A stretch of DNA of 64,000 bases from Candidatus Alistipes stercoravium (lineage in GTDB: Bacteria > Bacteroidota > Bacteroidia > Bacteroidales > Rikenellaceae), in NCBI GenBank assembly GCA_019119615.1, contig DWWQ01000056.1, positions 1 to 64,000 of the forward strand, written 5' to 3'. The stretch's first letter is position 1, and every line of letters starts with the position of its first letter. A program made the translations under genes and the position numbers. The notes beneath the pieces were generated by a model. That model was not told where the DNA came from and made no database searches. It saw nothing but the letters and a program-made list of their open reading frames with translations. Shown in pieces: positions 30,332 through 38,669 of the stretch.

Positions 30332-31654
30332 TCAGGCCTCCTTCCAGTACTTCTTGATAAGCTCCTCCTTGATGCCGACCTCCTCCTTCGAGAAGTACTT
30401 GGCAAAGAGCCGCCACGCCGTGTCGAGCATCTCCGTGATGTCGATATTGACGTCGATGGCGAGGAGCTTCTCCGAGTAGTCGTGGGCAAACTTCAGCGTA
30501 CGCTCGTCGTAGTCCGAAAGGTCGAAACCGTTCTCGAGCTTCGTCTTGGCGTTCGCCGCATCGGCGTAGAGGCGCACGCAGGCGTTCATCACCTGCGGGT
30601 GGTCCTCACGCGTCTTCTTGCCGATAACCAGCTGCTTCAGACGCGACAGCGAACGGAACGGATCGACGATCACCTTGCCCGTATCGGAATCGTTGCGCAG
30701 GAAGAGCTGACCCTCGGTGATGTAACCCGTGTTGTCGGGGATGGCGTGCGTGATGTCGCCGCCCGAAAGGGTCGTTACGGCGATGATCGTGATCGAACCG
30801 CCGTTGGGAAGCTGCACGGCCTTCTCGTAGATCTTCGCCAGGTCCGAGTAGAGCGATCCGGGCATCGAGTCCTTCGAGGGAATCTGGTCCATACGGTTCG
30901 AGACGATGGCCAGCGCGTCGGCGTAGAGCGTCATGTCCGTCAGCAGCACCAGCACCTTCTCGCCCTTGTCCACGGCGAAGTACTCGGCGGCCGTCAGCGC
31001 CATGTCCGGAACGAGCAGACGCTCCACGGGCGGGTTCTCCGTCGTATTGACGAACGAAACGATACGGTCGAGCGCACCGGCATTCTCGAAGACCGACTTG
31101 AAGTAGAGGAAGTCGTCGTTCGTGAGGCCCATGCCGCCCAGAATGATCTTGTCGGCCTTGGCACGCAGCGCCACGTTGGCCATCACGGCATTGTAGGGCT
31201 GGTCCGGGTCGGCGAAGAAGGGGATCTTCTGACCCGTAACGATCGTATTGTTGAGGTCGATGCCGGCGATACCCGTGGCGATCAGCTCCGAAGGCTGGAT
31301 ACGCTTGAAGGGGTTCACCGTCGGGCCGCCGATCTCGCGCTCCTCGCCCTCGACGATCTCGCCGCCCTCGAGCGGCTCGCCGTAGGCGTTGAAGAAACGG
31401 CCGGCCAGGTTGTCCGAAACGCGCAGCTTCGGGGGCTCGCCGTGGAAGATGACCTCCGAGTCGGTGGCCAGGCCCTCGGTACCGGCGAAAACCTGCAGCG
31501 TAACGTTCTCGCCCATAATCTTCACCACCTGCGCCAGCTTGCCGCCCACGGTGGCCAGCTCGTCGTTGCCGACACCCTGGGCCTTGAGCGTTACGGTCGC
31601 CTTGGTGATGTTGTCAATCTTGGTATATATCTTCTGAAATGCTCGTGTTGTCAT
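30332..31654 (-). CDS. ntpB: V-type ATPase subunit B (non-catalytic head)
   Basis: 440 residues. Rossmann-type ATPase fold without a true P-loop, as in other B subunits: the region around GQKIPFFADPDQPYNAVMANVALRAK replaces Walker A. VLVLLTDMTLYADALAIVSNRMDQIPSK and GGSITIIAVTTLSGGDITHAIPDNTGYITEGQ are the conserved nucleotide-interface stretches. It forms the alternating A3B3 hexamer with subunit A, which ends 3 bases upstream. Confidence 0.95.
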   Translation of the reverse strand: MTTRAFQKIYTKIDNITKATVTLKAQGVGNDELATVGGKLAQVVKIMGENVTLQVFAGTEGLATDSEVIFHGEPPKLRVSDNLAGRFFNAYGEPLEGGEIVEGEEREIGGPTVNPFKRIQPSELIATGIAGIDLNNTIVTGQKIPFFADPDQPYNAVMANVALRAKADKIILGGMGLTNDDFLYFKSVFENAGALDRIVSFVNTTENPPVERLLVPDMALTAAEYFAVDKGEKVLVLLTDMTLYADALAIVSNRMDQIPSKDSMPGSLYSDLAKIYEKAVQLPNGGSITIIAVTTLSGGDITHAIPDNTGYITEGQLFLRNDSDTGKVIVDPFRSLSRLKQLVIGKKTREDHPQVMNACVRLYADAANAKTKLENGFDLSDYDERTLKFAHDYSEKLLAIDVNIDITEMLDTAWRLFAKYFSKEEVGIKEELIKKYWKEA

Positions 31655-31657
31655 GGC

Positions 31658-33412
31658 TTATTTCGTTTTTGCGTCCACATACGCTTCGATCTGCTTGCGG
31701 TAATCCTCGAACTTCGCGGACTTCCACTCCGAATAGTTCATCTGACGGAAAAGGTTGATGAGTCCCTTGAAGAACTGCGAACACTCCTCGAAATCGGAGA
31801 AGTCGAACGACTTCCGGCAGACTTCCAGCACCATTTCGTACATCATCTTCTGACGCTCGATCGGGCAGTTGGCGTCGATGTCGTCGAAGGCATCCTGCTG
31901 CAGGATCACGAAGTCGATGAGCTCCGACTTCCAGAACCGCTCGTGGTACTCGACGGGCACGCCGTCGTCGCCCAGGATGTTGATCTGGTCGTTGGCCTCC
32001 TTGCCGCGCTGCACGATCGTCTTGCCGGCATAGACCAGATCCACCCAGTCCTTCTCGATGTGCTCGTCGAGGTAGGTGCGGATCTCCGGATACTCGAGGT
32101 ATTTCGAATAGGACTCCAGCGGGTCGATGGCCGGATAGCGCTTCGAATCGGCACGTCCCTGCGAAAGGGCGTAGAAGCAGCGCGCAGCCTTCTTGGTCGA
32201 TTCCGTAACGGGCTCCTTGAGGTTACCGCCCGCAGGCGACACCGTACCGAGGAAGGTTACCGAACCGGTCTGGCCGTTGGTAAGGCGCACCAGACCCGCA
32301 CGCGAATAGAAGTTCGAGATGATCGCCGAGAGGTCCATCGGGAAGGCGTCCTGTCCCGGAAGCTCCTCCAGACGGTTCGACATCTCACGCAGCGCCTGTG
32401 CCCAGCGCGACGTCGAGTCGGCCATGACGAGTACCTTGAGGCCCATCGAACGGTAGTACTCGCCGATGGTCATACCCGTGTAGACCGACGCCTCACGCGC
32501 CGCAACGGGCATGTTCGACGTATTGCAGATGATGATCGTACGCTCCATGAGCTTGTGGCCCGTGCGGGGATCGACCAGCTCGGGGAACTCCTTGAAGATC
32601 TCGACCACCTCGTTGGCACGCTCGCCGCAGGCCACCATGATGATGACGTCGGCGTCGGCCTGCTTCGAGATGGCGTGCTGAAGCACCGTCTTGCCCGCAC
32701 CGAACGGTCCGGGGATGAAGCCCGTACCGCCCTCGGCCATCGGGTTGAAGGTGTCGATGGCCCGCACGCCGGTCTCCATGACCCGCGACGGGCGCGGCTT
32801 CTCCGTATAGCACCGCACGGCCTGCTTGACCGGCCAGCGCTGCACCATCGTGATCGCATGTTCACGACCCTCGGCATCCGTAACGACGGCAATCGTATCG
32901 GTTACCTTGTATTTCCCGGCAGCGACGACGCTCTTGACCGTATAGGTGTCGGTCATCGTAAAGGGGACCATGATCTTGTGCATGACCCACTGCTCCTTGA
33001 CCTCACCCAGCCACGACGCGGCCGAGACCTTGTCGCCGGCCTTGGCCAGCGGCGTGAACTCCCACTCGGCATCGAAGTCGATCGGATCGGTTACCGATCC
33101 GCGGGCGATGAAGAGTCCCTCCATCTTCTCGAGGTCGTTCTGAAGACCGTCGTAGTTGCGCGACAGCAGGCCCGGGGCAAGCGTTACCTCGAGCATGTGT
33201 CCCTCGAATTCGACCTTGTCGCCGATCTTCAGACCGCGCGTACTGTCGAAAACCTGCACATAGGCCGCATCGCCTATGACCTTGATGACCTCGGCCATCA
33301 TCTTGGTATCCCCCGCGTGCACATAGCAGATCTCGTTCTGCGCCACGGCGCCGTCGGCCTTGACGATCACGATGTTGGAGATGATACCGTTTACACTTCC
33401 CGTTGTTTTCAT
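31658..33412 (-). CDS. ntpA: V-type ATPase subunit A (catalytic)
   Basis: 584 residues. It binds and hydrolyses (or makes) ATP. An N-terminal beta barrel and the A-type insert (about 110-190) precede the catalytic domain. Walker A is GPFGAGKTVLQ near residues 228-238, the catalytic Glu lies in CGERANEV, and Walker B in VLVMADSTSRWAQALREMS. The ATG at 33412 (MKTTGSVNGIISNIV) is preferred to one eight codons upstream, which reads MKINNKYT without family similarity. Seven bases separate it from the DUF2764 gene. Confidence 0.96.
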   Translation of the reverse strand: MKTTGSVNGIISNIVIVKADGAVAQNEICYVHAGDTKMMAEVIKVIGDAAYVQVFDSTRGLKIGDKVEFEGHMLEVTLAPGLLSRNYDGLQNDLEKMEGLFIARGSVTDPIDFDAEWEFTPLAKAGDKVSAASWLGEVKEQWVMHKIMVPFTMTDTYTVKSVVAAGKYKVTDTIAVVTDAEGREHAITMVQRWPVKQAVRCYTEKPRPSRVMETGVRAIDTFNPMAEGGTGFIPGPFGAGKTVLQHAISKQADADVIIMVACGERANEVVEIFKEFPELVDPRTGHKLMERTIIICNTSNMPVAAREASVYTGMTIGEYYRSMGLKVLVMADSTSRWAQALREMSNRLEELPGQDAFPMDLSAIISNFYSRAGLVRLTNGQTGSVTFLGTVSPAGGNLKEPVTESTKKAARCFYALSQGRADSKRYPAIDPLESYSKYLEYPEIRTYLDEHIEKDWVDLVYAGKTIVQRGKEANDQINILGDDGVPVEYHERFWKSELIDFVILQQDAFDDIDANCPIERQKMMYEMVLEVCRKSFDFSDFEECSQFFKGLINLFRQMNYSEWKSAKFEDYRKQIEAYVDAKTK

Positions 33413-33419
33413 CGTATAT

Positions 33420-34256
33420 TTATTGTTTATTTTCAATCAGTTTGCGGGCATCGAGCGATTCGATGAGGCGCGCGAACAACTCCCGGCCGCGCGCCGCGTC
33501 GAGCCGCGACCAGCGGGCCACGAGGTTCACCCGAACCAGGTAGGAGAGAATGGCGTTGATGTCGAAATAGTCGAACGTGGAGAGCTCCTCGGCCTCGCGC
33601 CAGCGGATACGGTCGATCTTGTGCTCCTTCTCCAGGAGGTTCTGCTCCTCGTTCACGGCCGCAAGGACCGCATCGATACAGGGGAGCTCGCCCCGGAGGC
33701 CGAAGTCGGCCGCCGAGCTGCGCTGCAGCTGTTCGACGACCTCGCCGCCGCCCACAAGCACCTCCTCGACCGGGCGGGAAACCGCACGGGCGGAGATGGC
33801 TGCCGCAATGTTGCGCAGCGTCCGGTCGAAAGCCGACCATTCGCGCAGGAAACGGCTCTCCGCGCCTTCGCACAGTGCATAATAGGCCTCGAACAGCGCC
33901 CGGTCGAACGGCCGCACCGTATCCACCTCCTCGGCATCCTCGCCTTCGGGGTCGGCATAGGCCCGGATGACACGGGCCAGGGGCTCCGGAAGCCGCTTCG
34001 GGCTCTTGAGCTCCTCCTCCAGCTCCTCGCGCGTCAGCAGGCCCAGCGGATTGTGCGCCGTGCGGCCCGCATGCAGCGAGGATAGGTTCTCACAGTCGTA
34101 GTAGCCGTACAGCAGGCGCACCTGCCGGGCATCGCGTGCCGAAACCCCTTCGAGGATCTCGTCGATGAGGGCCCGGGCATCGAAACCCTTCGTGTCGGCC
34201 TCGAGCGCATACTCCCGAAGCCCGGCTACCAGGCAATAATAATCGGTCGCAAACAT
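33420..34256 (-). CDS. DUF2764 protein of the V-ATPase operon
   Basis: 278 residues, mostly helical, with no signal peptide or membrane segment. It starts MFATDYYCLVAGLREYALE and has YYDCENLSSLHAG near residues 50-65. Position between subunits E and A is the position of DUF2764 in Bacteroidales, and as I recall in Chlamydia and spirochaete V-ATPase operons, where no recognisable subunit C exists. It is therefore a candidate functional stand-in for subunit C, the socket between rotor and ring. That role is inferred from gene order only. Confidence 0.85.
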   Translation of the reverse strand: MFATDYYCLVAGLREYALEADTKGFDARALIDEILEGVSARDARQVRLLYGYYDCENLSSLHAGRTAHNPLGLLTREELEEELKSPKRLPEPLARVIRAYADPEGEDAEEVDTVRPFDRALFEAYYALCEGAESRFLREWSAFDRTLRNIAAAISARAVSRPVEEVLVGGGEVVEQLQRSSAADFGLRGELPCIDAVLAAVNEEQNLLEKEHKIDRIRWREAEELSTFDYFDINAILSYLVRVNLVARWSRLDAARGRELFARLIESLDARKLIENKQ

Positions 34257-34259
34257 CGC

Positions 34260-34874
34260 CTAAGCCTTGAACAACATCTGGGATACTCGGTCGCGGAGAT
34301 ACTCCGAAAGCAGGTTCTCGACATCCTCGTCGGAGAACGAGATGTAGTAACCGCCACCCTTGGTGCCGACCTTGAAACCCGTCTTCACCTCCTTCGACCA
34401 ACCGACCTCGACACCGGCCGCAAGCAGGCTCTTGGCCGAGGCGTCGAACGCCTTGTCGAGCTTCTTGCGCTCCGCCTCGGGCAGCAGCGCCACAAGCTCC
34501 ACCTTGCCCGAAGCGCTCCCGCTCCAGTTCTTCGCCATTGCGAGCAGCATTTCGCGAATGAACTCCGGATCGAGCATCGCCTGCTTCACGCCCTCCGCCG
34601 TAGCCTTGGCCACGATCAGCGAGGCGATCTCCGACTTGATCTTCGCCACGGCCTGCTTGCCGGCCAGGGCGATCTCCGTCATGGTATTCTTTCCGACATC
34701 CTCGGCCTCGGTCTTGGCGCGGCGGAGGATCTCCGCAGCCTCCGCACGGGCGTCGGCCACGATCTTTTCAGACTCCTTGCGGGCATCGGCCAGCACCTTG
34801 TCGGCCTCGGCACGGCCCTTCTCCAAACCCTCGTCGTACAGTTTCCGGGTCAGTTCCTGAAGTTTGTTTTCCAT
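34260..34874 (-). CDS. ntpE: V-type ATPase subunit E (peripheral stalk)
   Basis: 204 residues. The N-terminal half is a long alanine- and lysine/glutamate-rich coiled coil (about 5-90) and the C-terminal half a small globular domain that binds the top of the A3B3 head. It is the first gene of the operon E-DUF2764-A-B-D-I-K. No separate G/H subunit, its usual coiled-coil partner, is seen. A TATCTTTG -7 box at 34917-34924 lies about 43 bases upstream of the ATG at 34874. Confidence 0.9.
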   Translation of the reverse strand: MENKLQELTRKLYDEGLEKGRAEADKVLADARKESEKIVADARAEAAEILRRAKTEAEDVGKNTMTEIALAGKQAVAKIKSEIASLIVAKATAEGVKQAMLDPEFIREMLLAMAKNWSGSASGKVELVALLPEAERKKLDKAFDASAKSLLAAGVEVGWSKEVKTGFKVGTKGGGYYISFSDEDVENLLSEYLRDRVSQMLFKA

Positions 34875-34916
34875 AGCGTTATTTTGTTTTGATTACTATT
34901 TTTCCGAAATCGCACA

Positions 34917-34924
34917 CAAAGATA
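34917..34924 (-). promoter_or_regulatory. -7 promoter element of the V-ATPase operon
   Basis: Minus-strand TATCTTTG, an exact TAnnTTTG match upstream of the first gene. Confidence 0.65.
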
Positions 34925-35030
34925 GGAAAGTTTCCCGGATAAAGCCATCACCGAACGATAATTTATCTGATTTTGACAAATTTGAAGAACAATTCGCATA
35001 TCGGAGAAGCCCGGAATCCGCTCCTTCGGA

Positions 35031-35067
35031 CGAAAAGGCCCCGTCCGGCAGTTCCGGACGGGGCCTT
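35031..35067 (-). terminator. terminator of the NAGPA-domain gene
   Basis: A perfect 14-pair stem (35035-35048 with 35054-35067) with a 5-base loop is followed on the minus strand by a short TT-rich tail. Confidence 0.75.
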
Positions 35068-35072
35068 CGTCG

Positions 35073-36143
35073 TTACTTCGCCTCGGCAATCACCACAGCC
35101 GTGGGGATGCGCCGTTCTTTGATCGTAGCGCCCTCAAGCGTGGTACCGTCGGTATCGCTGGGCATGTTGAGCACCTTGCCGTCCTTGCCCACGAAGGTCG
35201 AGGAACCGCCGCCGTCGAGGTTGATGGCCCGAACACATCCCAACGAGATCATCTTGTCGGCCAGCTCGGGAAGCGTGAAGCCCGCACTGCCCCGCTTGCC
35301 GCGACCGTCGCAGACGAGGACGATCAGCTTGCCGTCGGCCGTGGCGCCGATCGACGTGCGCGGATGGCGCGACATACCCAAAACACCGCCATGCTCGAAG
35401 ACCTCCTTCCAGTAGTTCTCCTCGGCGACATTCTCCCCGTCATACACCAGCATGGGGCCGGCGCCGATGGCATACTCCACCTCCCAGACATGCGCGCCTT
35501 CGGTAGAAGCGGTCGGAGGCTCGGGCATAAAGGTCTCCGTGCGCTCGTCGTTGTCCAGCGGCGACGGATAGGCATAGGGATAGAAGCGGTTGTCCGCCGC
35601 CCGGAGGCAATAGACCCACGCCGTTTCGAAGCTGCCGTCGGCCATCTGACCGAAAGCCGCACGCACGGGATAGTAGGTCTGGCCGTTGCAGACATCCGAC
35701 TGGGCGGCCATCGACTTCATTTCACCATCCTCAACGAGCAGGCTGACGGAGGTCGAACCGCCGAAATAGCCGCCGTTCACCACCACATAGGGCGTACCGT
35801 CGCCCGACTCGGCAAAATCCGCAAAATAGGTCGTCGGCGTCTTCGCCCCCGAGAACTTCGGGCGGAAAAGGAGTTTGGGGTTGGTCTTGAAATCGACCAC
35901 GGCATAGAAACCGAGGCACTGCGCGCCGCCCGACAACTCGTCGGTAAAGGTCTCGACGGTCAGGCCGGCCGGATAGCCGTCCTCATCCTGTCCGTCATCT
36001 CCGCCGTCTCCGCCATCGTCATCGCCGCCGTCGCCCGAAAGCGCAGGAGGCGTCTGATGATCATCGCCGCCGCACGAGGCCAACATACCGCAGGCCAGGA
36101 AGGCCGCCAGAAGGGTTACCCAGAATATTCGCTTGCTTTTCAT
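35073..36143 (-). CDS. NAGPA-domain phosphodiester glycosidase (lipoprotein)
   Basis: 356 residues. A lipoprotein signal (LACGMLASCGG) and a flexible Asp/Gly linker (about 30-58) precede a domain related to the mammalian uncovering enzyme (N-acetylglucosamine-1-phosphodiester alpha-N-acetylglucosaminidase; NAGPA/DUF2233). Diagnostic stretches are VVVNGGYFGG, PRTSIGATADGKLIVLVCDGRG and CVRAINLDGGGSSTF. Bacterial members cleave sugar-1-phosphodiesters or related linkages; the exact substrate is unknown. It is divergent from the GH89 alpha-N-acetylglucosaminidase gene, 235 bases away, which suggests joint action on alpha-GlcNAc structures (inference). A good promoter lies upstream. Confidence 0.85.
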   Translation of the reverse strand: MKSKRIFWVTLLAAFLACGMLASCGGDDHQTPPALSGDGGDDDGGDGGDDGQDEDGYPAGLTVETFTDELSGGAQCLGFYAVVDFKTNPKLLFRPKFSGAKTPTTYFADFAESGDGTPYVVVNGGYFGGSTSVSLLVEDGEMKSMAAQSDVCNGQTYYPVRAAFGQMADGSFETAWVYCLRAADNRFYPYAYPSPLDNDERTETFMPEPPTASTEGAHVWEVEYAIGAGPMLVYDGENVAEENYWKEVFEHGGVLGMSRHPRTSIGATADGKLIVLVCDGRGKRGSAGFTLPELADKMISLGCVRAINLDGGGSSTFVGKDGKVLNMPSDTDGTTLEGATIKERRIPTAVVIAEAK

Positions 36144-36168
36144 GATTCGATCTGTTTTTTTGACGGCA

Positions 36169-36199
36169 TAAATGTAATAAAATCTTTCTACGAACCAAA
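36169..36199 (-). promoter_or_regulatory. promoter of the NAGPA-domain gene
   Basis: Minus-strand TTTG (36196-36199), a 19-base spacer, then TACATTTA (36169-36176, one mismatch to TAnnTTTG). Confidence 0.65.
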
Positions 36200-36325
36200 C
36201 GAATCATCGTAAATATTTTTAATTTCCATCCAAAAGAAGAGGGTCGGCACCAACGGATCACACCGGGAGAGCGCCTTTTCGGGGAAAACAGCCCGAGAAG
36301 GGGACCCGATTCGAATAATTTTTCC

Positions 36326-36333
36326 TACTTTTG
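36326..36333 (+). promoter_or_regulatory. -7 promoter element of the GH89 gene
   Basis: TACTTTTG is an exact TAnnTTTG match 45 bases before the ATG at 36379. It rules out the upstream in-frame TTG at 36331 as the start. The leader then contains TTTCGAAACGAA (36346-36357), also found upstream of susC. Confidence 0.6.
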
Positions 36334-36378
36334 TTGCATTGGAATTTTCGAAACGAACAACGAATACCCGAACAGCCC

Positions 36379-38565
36379 ATGAAAATCTTTCGACTGCTCC
36401 CCTGTCTGGCCCTCCTTTTCTGCGCCTGCTCCCGCCATGACGATGCGGCGGTGCGCGCCCTGGCACGACGCATCATTCCCGATCATGAAAAAGAGTTCCG
36501 TTTCGAGCGGATGGCCGACTCGGCAGACGGGCCCGACTGCTTCGAGCTGGAGTCCCGCGACGGGAAGATCGTCATCCGCGGCAACAACAGCAATTCGATC
36601 GCCGTCGGACTGAACCACTACCTCAAGAATTACTGCCTGACCACGGTGTCGTGGCTGGCCTGCAATCCGGTGGAGATGCCCGACGTACTGCCGCAGATCG
36701 ACGGCAAGGTCCGCATCGAGGCCCGTACGCAGGAGCGGTTTTTCCTCAACTACTGCACGTTCGGATACACGATGCCGTGGTGGCAGTGGAAAGACTGGGA
36801 ACGCTTTATCGACTGGATGGCCCTCAACGGCGTTACGATGCCGCTCGCCATCACGGGACAGGAGGCCGTATGGCAGCGCGTATGGACCCGCCTCGGCCTC
36901 ACCGACGAAGAGATCCGCGCCTATTTCACCGGGCCGGCACACCTGCCCTGGCACCGCATGTCGAACCTCGACTACTGGCAGGGGCCCCTGCCCCAGGAGT
37001 GGATCGACCATCAGGCCAAGCTCCAGAAGAAGATCGTCGCCCGCGAACGCGAGCTGGACATGAAACCCGTGCTGCCCGCCTTCGCCGGACATGTGCCGCA
37101 GGAGCTCAAGCGTCTCTATCCCGATGCGACGATCACGCGCGTAAGCCGCTGGGGCGGCTTTGCCGACCAATATCGCTGCAGTTTCCTCGATCCGCAGGAT
37201 CCCCTTTTCGACGAGATCCAGAAGGCCTACCTCGAGGAGCAGACCCGCATGTTCGGCACCGATCACATCTACGGCGCCGACCCCTTCAACGAAATCGACG
37301 CCCCGAGCTGGGATCCCGGAACGCTGGCCGGCATGGCCGAGCGCCTCTACGGCTCGATCGCCGCGGCCGATCCCGAAGCAACATGGCTGCAGATGGGTTG
37401 GCTCTTCTACGCCGACCCCACGCACTGGACCCAGGAGAACATCCGCGCCTTCCTGCGCGCCGTACCCCAGGACCGGCTGCTCATGCTCGACTACTTCTGC
37501 GAATTCACCGAGATCTGGAAACAGACCGAGAAGTTTTACGGCCAGCCCTACCTGTGGTGCTACCTGGGCAACTTCGGCGGCAACACGATGCTCACGGGCA
37601 ATTTCCGGAGCGTCAGCGAACGGATCGAAGACGCCTTCGCGAACGGCGGGCAGAACCTCAAGGGGCTCGGCTCGACCCTCGAGGGATTCGGCGTCAATCA
37701 GTTCATGTATGAATTCGTGCTGGACAAGGCCTGGGATTCGGGTCTCGACGACGACGCCTGGATCGACCGGCTGGCCGACCGCCGCACGGGATTCCGCAAC
37801 GAGGCGGCCCGCTCGGCATGGCGCACGATCTGCGACAGCATCTGCACCATCTCCTCGCGCACGGGACACTCGACACTGACCAACGCCCACCCCTGCCTTA
37901 CGGGCAACTGGCACTGGACGACGAAGCCCGACGTCGGCTATGACTTCCCGACGCTGTGGCGCGCCTGGCAGCAGCTGCTGTCGGTCGAAAGTCCGCGCGA
38001 CACCTACCGCTACGACGTGGTGAATGTCGGCCGTCAGGTGCTGGGCGACTACTTCCTCCGCGAACGCGACCGCTTCACGGCGGCCTATACGGCCCGCGAC
38101 ACCGTGGCGCTGGCGCACTCGGGCATACGGATGCGTGAAATCCTCGCAGACCTCGACCGCCTTGTGGCGTGCCATCCCGAATTTTCTCTCGGGGAGTGGA
38201 TCGCGCAGGCCCGGGAGTTCGGCCGAAAACCCGAAGAGAAGGATTACTACGAGACCAACGCACGGACGCTGATCTCCGTCTGGGGCGATTCGAAGGAGCT
38301 TTCCGACTATGCCAACCGCACCTGGGCCGGGATGGTCTCGACCTACTACGCGGAACGCTGGGAGCTCTTCATCGAGCGGGTTACCGAGGCGGTGAAGGCC
38401 GGGCAGGAGTTCGACCAGGAGGCCTTCGACCGCGAAAGCCGCGCCTTCGAATACCGGTGGGCCGACGCCGCGTATCCGCTGACACTTCCCGAAGCCGGCG
38501 ACGCCGTCGCGACGGCCCGCGAGCTGGCCGACAAGTATGCCCCGCTGTTCGACGCGGAGCCGTAA
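36379..38565 (+). CDS. GH89 alpha-N-acetylglucosaminidase (lipoprotein)
   Basis: 728 residues. A lipoprotein signal (LLFCACS) is followed by a short helical/beta domain and the NAGLU catalytic barrel. FLNYCTFGYTMPWWQWKDWERFIDWMALNGVTMPL is the conserved barrel entry. The predicted catalytic acids are in GADPFNEIDAPSWD and STLEGFGVNQFMYEF, aligning with the human NAGLU glutamates as I know them. The C-terminal helical domain is complete. GH89 enzymes release terminal alpha-linked GlcNAc, for example from heparan or gastric mucin O-glycans. It ends at a terminator, is divergent from the phosphodiester glycosidase, and convergent with the ROK repressor of the adjacent glycan locus. Confidence 0.93.
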   Translation: MKIFRLLPCLALLFCACSRHDDAAVRALARRIIPDHEKEFRFERMADSADGPDCFELESRDGKIVIRGNNSNSIAVGLNHYLKNYCLTTVSWLACNPVEMPDVLPQIDGKVRIEARTQERFFLNYCTFGYTMPWWQWKDWERFIDWMALNGVTMPLAITGQEAVWQRVWTRLGLTDEEIRAYFTGPAHLPWHRMSNLDYWQGPLPQEWIDHQAKLQKKIVARERELDMKPVLPAFAGHVPQELKRLYPDATITRVSRWGGFADQYRCSFLDPQDPLFDEIQKAYLEEQTRMFGTDHIYGADPFNEIDAPSWDPGTLAGMAERLYGSIAAADPEATWLQMGWLFYADPTHWTQENIRAFLRAVPQDRLLMLDYFCEFTEIWKQTEKFYGQPYLWCYLGNFGGNTMLTGNFRSVSERIEDAFANGGQNLKGLGSTLEGFGVNQFMYEFVLDKAWDSGLDDDAWIDRLADRRTGFRNEAARSAWRTICDSICTISSRTGHSTLTNAHPCLTGNWHWTTKPDVGYDFPTLWRAWQQLLSVESPRDTYRYDVVNVGRQVLGDYFLRERDRFTAAYTARDTVALAHSGIRMREILADLDRLVACHPEFSLGEWIAQAREFGRKPEEKDYYETNARTLISVWGDSKELSDYANRTWAGMVSTYYAERWELFIERVTEAVKAGQEFDQEAFDRESRAFEYRWADAAYPLTLPEAGDAVATARELADKYAPLFDAEP

Positions 38566-38613
38566 CGGTCCCCCCCCCGGCACAGCGCGGATCTCTCCGA
38601 TATCCCGAAACAA

Positions 38614-38648
38614 AAACCGCCTCCTCGTTCAAGAGGGGGCGGTTTCAT
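38614..38648. terminator. terminator between the GH89 and ROK genes
   Basis: A 13-pair stem (one G-U), AAACCGCC.../...GGCGGTTT, A-flanked on the left and followed by TTTCATTTTAT, serves convergent genes. A run of nine C residues (38570-38578) precedes it. Confidence 0.8.
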
Positions 38649-38669
38649 TTTATACGCTCCGGGGGCGGA

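Noticed and set aside
38570-38578. Run of nine C residues as a phase-variation switch for GH89
   Set aside because: It lies after the stop codon and outside any promoter, so a length change would not affect the protein.
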